Source of the DNA: Bradyrhizobium sp. AZCC 2262
GTDB lineage: Bacteria; Pseudomonadota; Alphaproteobacteria; Rhizobiales; Xanthobacteraceae
Reading direction: 5' to 3'
Assembly: GCF_036924535.1 (NCBI RefSeq)
Contig: NZ_JAZHRT010000001.1
Coordinates: forward strand, 5,146,001 to 5,210,000
DNA length: 64,000 nucleotides
This document shows, in pieces, positions 25,951-34,192 of this stretch. Numbering within the stretch: the first letter of the stretch is position 1; every line of letters begins with the position of its first letter. Under the pieces are notes generated by a model. It saw only the letters and a list, made by a program, of their open reading frames with translations, was not told the origin of the DNA and did not search any database. A program made the position numbers and the translations under genes.

Positions 25951-26163
25951 CCCCGCATCAGCATGACCTCCGGCGTCCCCATCGTATCCATGGCGGGGGA
26001 CCGCTGGAGGTCAACAAACTGCAGGGCGGGCAAAGGCCAGTTCGCGCCGTGCCCACCCTTTATCGACGGTTTCATTGTGAATGGTGGGCACGCGGATATC
26101 CCGTCGTCGGGCGCGCGGACGCGCGACCCGCTGGATTTGCCCACGCTACGAAGTCTGGAAGCC

Positions 26164-27204
26164 TCAGTAGTTCGTCCCGGTCATCTCGTTCGGGATGCCG
26201 TCGATCGGGCATTCGTCGGTGCCGACCGTAGACCGGGTCATCGCCTCGACCATTTCGCGCGTGCCTTCGGGATCGTCGATCCATTTCTTGTAGAAGTCAT
26301 AGGGGCAGGCCGCGACGCCTTGCGCGCCTTCGCCGGAATTGATCATGCCGGTGTAGCCGCGATGCAGCAGCTTGAAGAGGTGGTTCTGCGACTGGCCGTT
26401 GCGGCGTGCATCGCGGATCAGGCTCTTCGATAGTCCTGCGTACTGGATGCCATACTCCTCCTCGCCGGTCTCGCCCAGCGTGCGGCCGTCGAAGCCGATG
26501 ATCGCGGAGTGACCGAAATAGGAATAGACGCCATCGAAGCCCGCGGCATTCGCGACCGCGACATAGACATTGTTGGCCCACGCCATCGCCTTGGAAATCA
26601 GGATCTGCTGTTCCTTGGCCGGATACATGTAGCCCTGGCAGCGCACGATCAGCTCGGCGCCCTTCATGGCGCAGTCGCGCCAGATCTCCGGGAAATTGCC
26701 GTCGTCGCAGATGATCAGGCTGACCTTCAGACCCTTCGGGCCTTCGGATACATAGGTGCAATTGCCGGGATACCAGCCTTCGATCGGCACCCACGGCATG
26801 ATCTTGCGGTATTTCTGGACGATCTCGCCCTTGTCGTTCATCAGGATCAGGGTGTTGTACGGCGCCTTGTGCGGATGCTCCTCATGACGCTCGCCGGTGA
26901 GCGAGAACACGCCCCAGACTTTTGCCTTGCGGCAGGCTTCAGCAAAGATTTCCGTCTCGGCGCCGGGGACCTGCGAGGCGGTCTCGTACATCTCCTTGGA
27001 GTCGTACATGATGCCGTGGGTAGAGTATTCCGGGAAGATCACGAGATCCATGCCCGGCAGGCCGAGCTTCATGCCGACGATCATGTCGGCGATCTTGCGG
27101 GCGTTGTCGAGCACCTCGGCCTTGGTGTGCAGCCGCGGCATCTTGTAATTGACGACTGCGACGCCGACCGTGTCGTTGCTTGAGGAAATGTCACCGTGGA
27201 GCAT
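26164..27204 (-). CDS. amiE: Aliphatic amidase AmiE
   Basis: 346 residues, same length and numbering as the classical aliphatic amidase of the nitrilase superfamily (EC 3.5.1.4), which hydrolyses acetamide and other short amides to acid and ammonia. The catalytic triad falls exactly at E59 (FPEYSTHG), K134 (YRKIMPW) and C166 (IICDDGN). It is the last gene of the urt-fmd operon, 42 bp after fmdB. A fragment of a second copy lies at 24064-24222. Confidence 0.97.
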   Translation of the reverse strand: MLHGDISSSNDTVGVAVVNYKMPRLHTKAEVLDNARKIADMIVGMKLGLPGMDLVIFPEYSTHGIMYDSKEMYETASQVPGAETEIFAEACRKAKVWGVFSLTGERHEEHPHKAPYNTLILMNDKGEIVQKYRKIMPWVPIEGWYPGNCTYVSEGPKGLKVSLIICDDGNFPEIWRDCAMKGAELIVRCQGYMYPAKEQQILISKAMAWANNVYVAVANAAGFDGVYSYFGHSAIIGFDGRTLGETGEEEYGIQYAGLSKSLIRDARRNGQSQNHLFKLLHRGYTGMINSGEGAQGVAACPYDFYKKWIDDPEGTREMVEAMTRSTVGTDECPIDGIPNEMTGTNY

Positions 27205-27246
27205 TGGATCGCCTCTTGTTCTGGTTCGGGTTTGAAGGATCGCGCT

Positions 27247-27594
27247 TCAGTGGCTGATCATCCATGGACGAGCGGTCGGAAAGCCCTTGGCGCCGCTTCT
27301 GGTCGTGGTCATCAGCCGGGCCGGCTTCTTCTTTCCGGTTGAACAGCAGCCGCAGCCGGGGCCGTGCGCGGCCTTGTATTCGGCTGATGTCTTCGGCGCG
27401 TGGGCGCTGCGCTCGTTGGTGGCGATGGCTTTGCGCTTGTCCGACGGCATGCAGAAGAACGCCGGCGCCGTCAGGATCACGCGCGGCGATTCAGTCTCGC
27501 AGCGCGGACAGTCCTGCGGGTCGTCGCATTCGGCCATCGGCCGCATGTCCGTGAACGGGCCGCAATCGTTGCAGAGATATTCGTAGACGGGCAT
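27247..27594 (-). CDS. fmdB: FmdB-family zinc-ribbon protein
   Basis: 115 residues. The N-terminus MPVYEYLCNDCGPF with a second CPRC pair about 20 residues on is the FmdB zinc ribbon. A Cys cluster GCGCC lies near the C-terminus. In Methylophilus the homologue was linked to regulation of formamidase; its molecular action is not settled. Position between fmdA and amiE is the classical arrangement. Confidence 0.93.
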   Translation of the reverse strand: MPVYEYLCNDCGPFTDMRPMAECDDPQDCPRCETESPRVILTAPAFFCMPSDKRKAIATNERSAHAPKTSAEYKAAHGPGCGCCSTGKKKPARLMTTTRSGAKGFPTARPWMISH

Positions 27595-27686
27595 CTGGTT
27601 TTCTCGCGCGATGGGTGGAAGATCAAAACAGCGGATGCGGGGCGGCCGACACGCTTAAGCCGTCCCGCATCCTTCTCGCGCAGGGA

Positions 27687-28916
27687 TCACTTGTCCGGCG
27701 AGATCGGCATCTGGATATCGCCCGTGATGTGTTTGATCGGACCCACTGAGGACGGCATGATGTCGAAGTCGAAAATCTCCGTCGGCAGCCACAGCGTGGC
27801 GCAGGCGTTCGGCACGTCGACCACGCCGGAGATGTGGCCCTGGCACGGCGCGGTGCCGAGAATCGAATAGGCCTGCGCGCCCGAATAGCCGAACTTCTTG
27901 AGATATTCGATCGCGTTCAGGCAGGCCTGCCGATAGGCGATGTGGACGTCGAGGTAGTGCTGCTTGCCGGCCTCGTCGACCGAGATGCCCTCGAAGATCA
28001 GATAGTCCTTGTAGTTCGGCGTGATCGGCGACGGCTTGAACACGGGATTCTTGATGCCGTACTTGGCCACCCCGTCCTTGATGATATCGACCTTCAGGTG
28101 CAGCCAGCCGGCCATTTCGATCGCGCCGCAGAAGGTGATCTCGCCGTCGCCTTGGCTGAAATGCAGGTCGCCCATCGAGAGGCCGCCGCCCGGCACATAG
28201 ACCGGGAAGAAGATTTTTGAGCCGCGCGACAGATCCTTGATATCGCAATTGCCGCCATGCTCGCGCGGCGGCACGGTGCGTGCGCCCTCCGCGCCGACCT
28301 TGGCCTTTGCGTCCCCCTTGGCGCGGCCGGCGTGCGCGGTCGCGGCGAATGGCGGATTGGCAAGGCCCGGGACACGGGTGGGGTTGGTCGCGATCAGCGC
28401 CGTCTCGCGTTCGTTCCAGGTCGCCAGCAGTTTTGGATCGGGCAGACAGCCAATCAGGCCGGGATGGATCAGGCCGGCAAAATTCACGCCGGGCACGTGG
28501 CGCGACGAGGTGTAGAGGCCCTTGATGTCCCAGATCGATTTCTGTGCCAGCGGAAAATGATCGGTCAGGAAGCCGCCGCCATTTTGTTTGGAGAAGAAGC
28601 CGTTAAAACCCCACAGGCTTTCCTTGAGCGGGCCGACGTCGAGCAGGTCCACCACCAGGAGATCGCCGGGCTCGGCGCCCTTGACGCCGATCGGGCCGGA
28701 CAGGAAATGCACGATCGACAGATCGATGTCGCGCACATCATCGGCGGAATCGTTGTTCTTGATGAAACCGCCGGTCCAGTCGTAGGTCTCGATGATGAAA
28801 TCATCGCCCGGATTGACCCACGAAACCATCGGAATGTCGGGATGCCACCGATTGTGGATCATGTCGTTGTCGTAGGCCGACTTCGAAAGATCGACCTTGA
28901 TCAGTGTCTCTGGCAT
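27687..28916 (-). CDS. fmdA: Acetamidase/formamidase FmdA
   Basis: 409 residues of the FmdA/AmdA family (EC 3.5.1.49), which hydrolyses formamide and small amides to acid and ammonia. Seen: WVNPGDDFIIETYDWTGG near the N-terminus, GDLLVVDLLDVGP, HPGLIGCLPD, the insert HGGNCDIKDLSRGSKIFFPVYVPGG, and FCGAIEMAG. Length is as in the Methylophilus enzyme. ATG 28916 has GGGGAG 6 nt upstream; the frame is open to 28943. It is unrelated to the AmiE enzyme made from the same operon, so two amide hydrolases with different ranges are co-expressed. Confidence 0.96.
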   Translation of the reverse strand: MPETLIKVDLSKSAYDNDMIHNRWHPDIPMVSWVNPGDDFIIETYDWTGGFIKNNDSADDVRDIDLSIVHFLSGPIGVKGAEPGDLLVVDLLDVGPLKESLWGFNGFFSKQNGGGFLTDHFPLAQKSIWDIKGLYTSSRHVPGVNFAGLIHPGLIGCLPDPKLLATWNERETALIATNPTRVPGLANPPFAATAHAGRAKGDAKAKVGAEGARTVPPREHGGNCDIKDLSRGSKIFFPVYVPGGGLSMGDLHFSQGDGEITFCGAIEMAGWLHLKVDIIKDGVAKYGIKNPVFKPSPITPNYKDYLIFEGISVDEAGKQHYLDVHIAYRQACLNAIEYLKKFGYSGAQAYSILGTAPCQGHISGVVDVPNACATLWLPTEIFDFDIMPSSVGPIKHITGDIQMPISPDK

Positions 28917-28952
28917 CGATAGCTCCCCTTTTAGACAGAACAAGTTACGGTT

Positions 28953-29642
28953 TCAGACGGACAGATATTTCGAGACTTGCGCGGCATCGACGCTGTCGCG
29001 CGGGTCGTCGCGGACGATCTCGCCGTTCTCGATGACCAGCACACGGTCGGCGATATCGAGCGCGAAGCTCAACACCTGTTCGGAAACGACGATCGACAGG
29101 CCGCGCTCGTCGCGAATACGTTTCAGCGTGCGCGCCATGTCCTTGATGATCGACGGCTGGATACCCTCGGTCGGCTCATCCAGCAGCAGCACCTTCGGCT
29201 TTGTGGCGAGCGCCCGCGCGATCGCCAATTGCTGCTGTTGCCCACCGGAAAGATTGCCGCCACGGCGGTCTTTCATCTCCAGCAACACCGGAAACAGCTC
29301 GTAGATACTGCCGGGTACTTCGGTCTCGCCCGACACAACGAGCCCGGTCTCGATGTTCTCCTTCACCGTCATGGTAGAAAAGATCATGCGGCCCTGCGGC
29401 ACATAGGCCAGGCCCTTGGCAACCCGCTCAAAGCTCTGCATCGCACCGAGCTCGGCGCCGTCCATCTTTACCGAACCGCTCTTGGTGGGCAGAATGCCCA
29501 TCAACGATTTCATCAGCGTGGTCTTGCCCATGCCGTTGCGACCCATGATCGCCACGATCTCGTTGGGCGCCACCGACACGTTGAGGCCGTGCAGCACTTC
29601 GCTCTGGCCGTAAGCGACGTGTAGGTCAGAAATTGCCAGCAT
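28953..29642 (-). CDS. urtE: Urea/short-chain amide ABC transporter ATPase UrtE
   Basis: 229 residues, LivF-like. Walker A GRNGMGKTT, Q-loop, signature LSGGQQQQLAIARAL, Walker B VLLLDEPTEGIQPSI. The EGIQPS continuation is characteristic of UrtE. ATG 29642 has AAGGAG. With UrtD it powers the membrane pair UrtB/UrtC. Confidence 0.95.
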   Translation of the reverse strand: MLAISDLHVAYGQSEVLHGLNVSVAPNEIVAIMGRNGMGKTTLMKSLMGILPTKSGSVKMDGAELGAMQSFERVAKGLAYVPQGRMIFSTMTVKENIETGLVVSGETEVPGSIYELFPVLLEMKDRRGGNLSGGQQQQLAIARALATKPKVLLLDEPTEGIQPSIIKDMARTLKRIRDERGLSIVVSEQVLSFALDIADRVLVIENGEIVRDDPRDSVDAAQVSKYLSV

Positions 29643-29659
29643 CAATGCGCTCCTTGAAA

Positions 29660-30415
29660 TCAGTGTCCGAGGTAAACTTCGATGACCTTGGGATCGTTCT
29701 TCACCTTCTCCATCGTCCCCTCCGACAGGATCTGGCCCTGGTGCAGCACCGTGACCTTGTGGGCGATGTCCTCGACGAATTTCATGTCGTGTTCGATTAC
29801 CAGCACCGAACGGTCCTTGATGATGCGGTTGAGCAACTCGGCGGTCTTGGCGCGCTCGGAGACACTCATGCCGGCGACTGGTTCGTCGAGCATCAGGAGG
29901 TCCGGGTCCTGGATCAGCAGCATGCCGATCTCGAGCCATTGCTTCTGGCCGTGGCTCAACTGGTCCGCATAGGTTTCGAGGCGGTCTTTCAGAAAGATCA
30001 TCTCGGCGACCTCCTCGACGCGCTCTTTCACCGCGGCATCGCGTTGAAAGATCAACGAGCCGAACACGGTACGGCCGCGCGGGTAGGAAATTTCCAAATT
30101 CTCGAACACGGTCAGATCTTCGAACACCGACGGCGTCTGGAACTTGCGGCCGACTCCGGTCTGCACGATCTCATTCTCTTTCAGCTTCGTCAGCTCCTTG
30201 CCGCGGAACTGGATCGACCCGGAGGTGGCCTTTGTCTTGCCGCAGATCAGATCGAGCACGGTGGTCTTGCCGGCGCCATTGGGACCGATGATGACGCGGA
30301 TCTCGTTCTCCTCGACATAGAAGGAGAGATCGTTGACCGCCTTGAAGCCGTCGAAGGAAACGGTGAGGGCTTCGACCGCGAGCAGGAATTCCTTGGGCTG
30401 ATGACCGATGAGCAT
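29660..30415 (-). CDS. urtD: Urea/short-chain amide ABC transporter ATPase UrtD
   Basis: 251 residues, LivG-like. Walker A GPNGAGKTT, the long insert typical of branched-chain-type ATPases, signature LSHGQKQWLEIGM, Walker B LLMLDEPVAGMS, and the H-loop in VIEHDMKFV. LSHGQKQWLEIG is the usual UrtD signature. The start codon at 30415 is the third of three equivalent ATGs spaced 57 bp apart in a tandem repeat; only this one opens into the long frame. Confidence 0.95.
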   Translation of the reverse strand: MLIGHQPKEFLLAVEALTVSFDGFKAVNDLSFYVEENEIRVIIGPNGAGKTTVLDLICGKTKATSGSIQFRGKELTKLKENEIVQTGVGRKFQTPSVFEDLTVFENLEISYPRGRTVFGSLIFQRDAAVKERVEEVAEMIFLKDRLETYADQLSHGQKQWLEIGMLLIQDPDLLMLDEPVAGMSVSERAKTAELLNRIIKDRSVLVIEHDMKFVEDIAHKVTVLHQGQILSEGTMEKVKNDPKVIEVYLGH

Positions 30416-30569
30416 GACCTATCTCCTCATTCCGCCAGCGTGGCATCGGCAATCGGGATGACCGATGAGCATGATCTATCTCCTCATTCCGCCAGTGTGG
30501 CATCGGCAATCGAGATGTCCGATGAGCATGACGATCTCCTCACTCCGCCGGCGCGCCGTCGGCGACGGA
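30400..30569 (-). repeat. Three-copy 57-bp repeat of the urtC stop/urtD start junction with two leader peptides
   Basis: Units at 30400-30456, 30457-30513 and 30514-30569 (plus-strand coordinates). Each contains the end of a urtC-like reading frame (A-D-x-x-x-A-E-stop), a GAGGAG or GGAG ribosome site and ATG-CTC-ATC-GG-CAT. ATGs fall at 30529, 30472 and 30415. The first two open only 17-residue frames (30476-30529 and 30419-30472, both MLIGH...GGMRR) that end at TAG just before the next ATG. The third is urtD. Confidence 0.9.
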
Positions 30570-31685
30570 ATCGTCGCTCCAGCCGTTCTTGGGTTTCGAT
30601 TTCCGCGAAGCCAGCAGCCGATCGATGCGCGGCTGTACATAGTCCTGCCAGACGCCGGACAGGCCGTTCGGGAAAGCGAGCACGACCGCGATGAACAGGG
30701 CGCCAAGACCGAACAGCCAAAGCTGCGGGAAGGATTCGGAAAGGCTGGTCTTGGCGAAGTTTACCAGTATCGCGCCCCACACCGCGCCGAAGATCGACAT
30801 CCGTCCGCCGACCGCCGTGTAGATCACCATTTCGATCGACGGCACAATGCCGACAAAGGAGGGCGACATGAAGCCGACGTTGAGCGCGAACATGGCGCCG
30901 CCGATCGCGGCGAAAATCGCGGCCATGCAGAAGGCGAAGATCTTGAAGTTGGCGACGCTGTAACCCGAGAAGCGGACGCGGTCTTCCTGTTCACGCATCG
31001 CCACCAGGATGCGGCCGAGCTTTGTCAGGCGGATGAACTGCGCCAGACCGATGCAGGCGAACAGCAATACCACCTCGACGAAGTACAGGATGATCTTGGC
31101 GTGGTCGGGCCGGATGTCCCAACCCTTGAGGGTACGCAGGTCGGTCATGCCGTTGATCCCGCCGGTATAGCCCTGCTGTCCCACGATCAGGATGGTCAGG
31201 ATCGCGGCAACGGCCTGGGTGATAATCGCGAAATAGGTGCCGCCGACGCGGCGCTTGAACATTGCCGTACCGATGATGAGTGCGAACAGGCCGGGCACCA
31301 GGATGATCGCGGCGATGGTAAAGGTGAGACTGTGGAACGGCTGCCAGAACAGCGGCAGCGAGGTGATCTGGTTCCAGTCCATGAAATCCGGAATGCCGGG
31401 CGTCGACTGGATCTTGGTGTTCTCAACACTCGAGGCTTCGAGCTTGAGGAACATCGCCATGCAGTAGCCACCAAGACCGAAGAACACCCCCTGCCCCAGG
31501 CTCAGAATGCCGCCATAGCCCCAGCACAGCACGAGCCCGATTGCGACAAACGCATAGGTCAGATATTTCGCGACCAGGTTGAGGCGGAAGACATCCAGCG
31601 TCAGCGGCAGGATCACGAACAGGACGGCAGCCAGCGCAACGAAGCCGATGAGTTCGGATCGATTGAAGAAGCGTGAGTTGATCAT
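30540..31685 (-). CDS. urtC: Urea/short-chain amide ABC transporter permease UrtC
   Basis: 381 residues, LivM-like with about ten hydrophobic helices. Seen: CWGYGGILSLGQGVFFGLGGY, GGTYFAIITQAVAAILTIL, GYTGGINGMTDLRTLKG and the coupling-helix segment AMREQEDRVRFSGYSVANFK. These are UrtC features (NGMTD). Starts 17 bp after urtB ends. The 3' end lies in the first unit of the junction repeat. Confidence 0.95.
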   Translation of the reverse strand: MINSRFFNRSELIGFVALAAVLFVILPLTLDVFRLNLVAKYLTYAFVAIGLVLCWGYGGILSLGQGVFFGLGGYCMAMFLKLEASSVENTKIQSTPGIPDFMDWNQITSLPLFWQPFHSLTFTIAAIILVPGLFALIIGTAMFKRRVGGTYFAIITQAVAAILTILIVGQQGYTGGINGMTDLRTLKGWDIRPDHAKIILYFVEVVLLFACIGLAQFIRLTKLGRILVAMREQEDRVRFSGYSVANFKIFAFCMAAIFAAIGGAMFALNVGFMSPSFVGIVPSIEMVIYTAVGGRMSIFGAVWGAILVNFAKTSLSESFPQLWLFGLGALFIAVVLAFPNGLSGVWQDYVQPRIDRLLASRKSKPKNGWSDDSVADGAPAE

Positions 31686-31701
31686 GACTTGCCTGCTTCT
31701 G

Positions 31702-32628
31702 TTATTTGCGGACTTTGAGGGCGAACAGACCCTGCGGCCGCAGCATCAGGATGCCAACGACAGCGAGCAGCGTGAGCACCTTGGCCATCGATCCTGACAT
31801 GAAGAACTCCAGCGTCGACTGGGTCTGCGAGATCGAGAAGGCGGAGGCGATGGTGCCGAGCAAGCTGGCAGCGCCGCCGAACACGACCACCAGGAAGGTA
31901 TCGACGATGTAGAGCTGGCCTGACGTCGGCCCGGTCGAGCCGATCATGGTGAAGGCGCTTCCGGCGATGCCGGCGATGCCGCAGCCTAAACCAAAGGTGT
32001 AGCGGTCAACCTTCTCGGTATTGATGCCGACGGCGCCGGCCATGATGCGGTTCTGTACCACGGCGCGGACCTGGCGGCCCCAGCGAGATTTGTACAGGAC
32101 GTAGGCGACAACGATGGTGATCAGCACGGTCAGGCCCATCACGAACACACCGTTGATCGGGACCTCGATGCTGTCGGTGACCTTGAGCGACCCCAGCATC
32201 CACTGCGGCAGTTCGACGCCGACCTCGCGTGGGCCGAACACCGAACGATAGGTCTGCTGGAGGATCAGGCTCAGGCCCCAGGTGGCGAGCAGCGTATCGA
32301 GCGGACGCTTGTAGAGATGACGGATCAACGCCCATTCGACCAGCATCCCGAGCGCGCCCGACGCCAGAAACGCCAGCAACATCGCGAGGAAGAAATATCC
32401 GGCGAACAGTGAAGGCAAATAGTGCTGGAACGTGTTCGACGTCAGCCAGGTGACGTAGGCACCGAGGATCATGAACTCGCCATGCGCCATGTTGATGACG
32501 CCCATCTGGCCGAAGATGATCGCAAGACCGAGCGCCATCAGCACGTAGACGGAAAACAGGATCAGTCCTGCAAAGCCCTGCATGACGAAGATGGAGCCCA
32601 GATCGCCAATCGAATAGTCGCCGAACAT
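31702..32628 (-). CDS. urtB: Urea/short-chain amide ABC transporter permease UrtB
   Basis: 308 residues, LivH-like membrane protein. Seen: GQMGVINMAHGEFMILGAY, the TWGLSLILQQTYRSVFGPREVGVELP segment usual in UrtB, and VQNRIMAGAVGINTEKVDRYTFGLGCGIAGIAGSAF. ATG 32628 has GGAG upstream; the frame is open to 32712 without membrane character. Works with UrtC as the translocation channel. Confidence 0.95.
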   Translation of the reverse strand: MFGDYSIGDLGSIFVMQGFAGLILFSVYVLMALGLAIIFGQMGVINMAHGEFMILGAYVTWLTSNTFQHYLPSLFAGYFFLAMLLAFLASGALGMLVEWALIRHLYKRPLDTLLATWGLSLILQQTYRSVFGPREVGVELPQWMLGSLKVTDSIEVPINGVFVMGLTVLITIVVAYVLYKSRWGRQVRAVVQNRIMAGAVGINTEKVDRYTFGLGCGIAGIAGSAFTMIGSTGPTSGQLYIVDTFLVVVFGGAASLLGTIASAFSISQTQSTLEFFMSGSMAKVLTLLAVVGILMLRPQGLFALKVRK

Positions 32629-32655
32629 CGATGTTTCTCCGTCGAGGGGAAGGGT

Positions 32656-32685
32656 CCCGCGTCGCAACGGGAGTCGCGACGCGGG
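32656..32685 (-). promoter_or_regulatory. Stable hairpin between urtA and urtB
   Basis: A 10-bp perfect stem (CCCGCGTCGC with GCGACGCGGG, 10-nt loop) in the 131-bp urtA-urtB gap, with no T-run. Hairpins here commonly protect the mRNA of the binding-protein gene from 3' decay, giving it higher expression than the permease genes. Confidence 0.6.
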
Positions 32686-32759
32686 GTCGTCAAGCGCGGA
32701 TTGACGGTCCACGCCAGGGAGCTCTTGCTCGGGGAAGGCCGCGGGGTGTACCGCTGCGC

Positions 32760-34019
32760 TTACTGGTAGCCCTTCGGGAACGGATCGGGCTCGACGAGAT
32801 CGGCGGTCTCGAAGATCAGCTCGAACTGGCCGTCAAGCTTGGCCTTGCCGACGCGCGTCTTCGACCAAAGGTGATGGTTTTCGTGGATGCGCACGTAACC
32901 TTCGGGCGCGCCCTTGAATTCGATGCCCGGCGAGGCAGCAGCGATCTTGTCGACGTCGAAGCTGCCGGCCTTCTCGCAGGTCAATTTCCACAGCCACGGG
33001 CCGAGATAGGCAGCCTGCGTCACGTCGCCGATCACGGTCTTCTCGCCCCACATCTTCTTGAAGGCGGCCACGAACTCCTTGTTGTTCGCGTTGTCGAGCG
33101 ACTGGAAGTACTTCATGCAGGCATAGGCGCCCGCGATGTTTTCGCCGCCGATACCGTCGATTTCGTCCTCGGTCACCGAGATCGTCAGCAAGGCCTGCTT
33201 CGACAGGTCGACGCCGGCCGCCTTGAGCTGCTTGTAGAAGGCGACGTTCGAACCGCCGACCACGTCGGTGAAGATCACGTCGGGCTTGGTCAGCTTGATC
33301 TTGTTGATCACCGAATTGAACTGGGTGCTGCCGAGCGCGTAATATTCCTCGCCGACGACCTTGCCCTTCAGCACGTTCTCGACGTGCTTGCGCGCGATCT
33401 TGTTCGAGGTGCGCGGCCAGATGTAGTCCGAACCGATGAAGAAGAACGATTTGGCGCCCTTCTCCTTGGCGATCCAGTTCAACCCGGCGAGAATCTGCTG
33501 GGTGGCTTCCTGGCCGGTGTAGATGACGTTCTTGGACTGCTCGAGGCCTTCATAGAAGGTCGGATAATAGAGCATGCCGTTGTACTGCTCCATGACCGGC
33601 AGCACCGCCTTGCGCGATGCCGAGGTCCAGCAGCCCATGATCGCCGCGACCTTGTCGTTGACGAGAAGCTTCTTGGCTTTTTCCGCGAAGGTCGGCCAGT
33701 CGCTGGCGCCGTCTTCCTGGATGAACTTGATCTTGCGTCCGAGCACGCCGCCGGCGGCGTTGATCTGTTCGATGGCGAGCTTTTCGGCCTGGATCGAACC
33801 GGTTTCCGAGATCGCCATCGTGCCGGTGGCCGAGTGCAGGATGCCGACGGTGACCTCCGTATCCGTGACCGCCAACCCCGTCGCGTTGACCGTGGCGGTG
33901 GCGGGACCGGCGCCGAATGAGGGCCGCGGAAGCATCGAAATGAGCGGCAGCGCCGCCGCGCCCATCAGCAGTTTGCGGCGAAGCGGCGACTGCAGGCCCT
34001 TGTTTGGTTCGTCTGACAT
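32760..34019 (-). CDS. urtA: Urea/short-chain amide ABC transporter substrate-binding protein UrtA
   Basis: 419 residues. A twin-arginine-like N-terminus (SPLRRKLLMGAAALPLISMLPRPSFGA) leads to a periplasmic-binding fold of the amide-urea type: VTVGILHSATGTMAISETG, WTSASRKAVLPVMEQYNGMLYYPTFYEGLE, and the C-terminal ENHHLWSKTRVGKA typical of UrtA. ATG 34019 has GGGG at 5 nt. First gene of the operon, divergent from the permease-fused kinase. The linkage to fmdA, fmdB and amiE rather than urease suggests short amides (formamide, acetamide) as well as, or instead of, urea. Confidence 0.95.
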   Translation of the reverse strand: MSDEPNKGLQSPLRRKLLMGAAALPLISMLPRPSFGAGPATATVNATGLAVTDTEVTVGILHSATGTMAISETGSIQAEKLAIEQINAAGGVLGRKIKFIQEDGASDWPTFAEKAKKLLVNDKVAAIMGCWTSASRKAVLPVMEQYNGMLYYPTFYEGLEQSKNVIYTGQEATQQILAGLNWIAKEKGAKSFFFIGSDYIWPRTSNKIARKHVENVLKGKVVGEEYYALGSTQFNSVINKIKLTKPDVIFTDVVGGSNVAFYKQLKAAGVDLSKQALLTISVTEDEIDGIGGENIAGAYACMKYFQSLDNANNKEFVAAFKKMWGEKTVIGDVTQAAYLGPWLWKLTCEKAGSFDVDKIAAASPGIEFKGAPEGYVRIHENHHLWSKTRVGKAKLDGQFELIFETADLVEPDPFPKGYQ

Positions 34020-34075
34020 GAGCACCCCATTTTTGTTCGAGAACGCTTATTGGTCAGGCGAGGATGGCCCGGATT

Positions 34076-34088
34076 TGTGCACTGCACA
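34076..34088. promoter_or_regulatory. Palindrome in the urtA/sensor-kinase divergent promoter
   Basis: TGTGCA-C-TGCACA, a perfect 6-1-6 inverted repeat in the 173-bp region between the divergent genes. A second, looser pair TTGCG/CGCAA follows at about 34099-34118. Candidate binding sites for the LuxR-type regulator encoded at 37554. Confidence 0.5.
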
Positions 34089-34192
34089 GATACGTGGGAT
34101 TGCGTATATTGCACCGCAAAATAGCGACGTAGATTTTGGTACGGAGTTTGCTGGCTACGCAGGGGTCGGTTGAACTGGGCAGGAGCATCACA

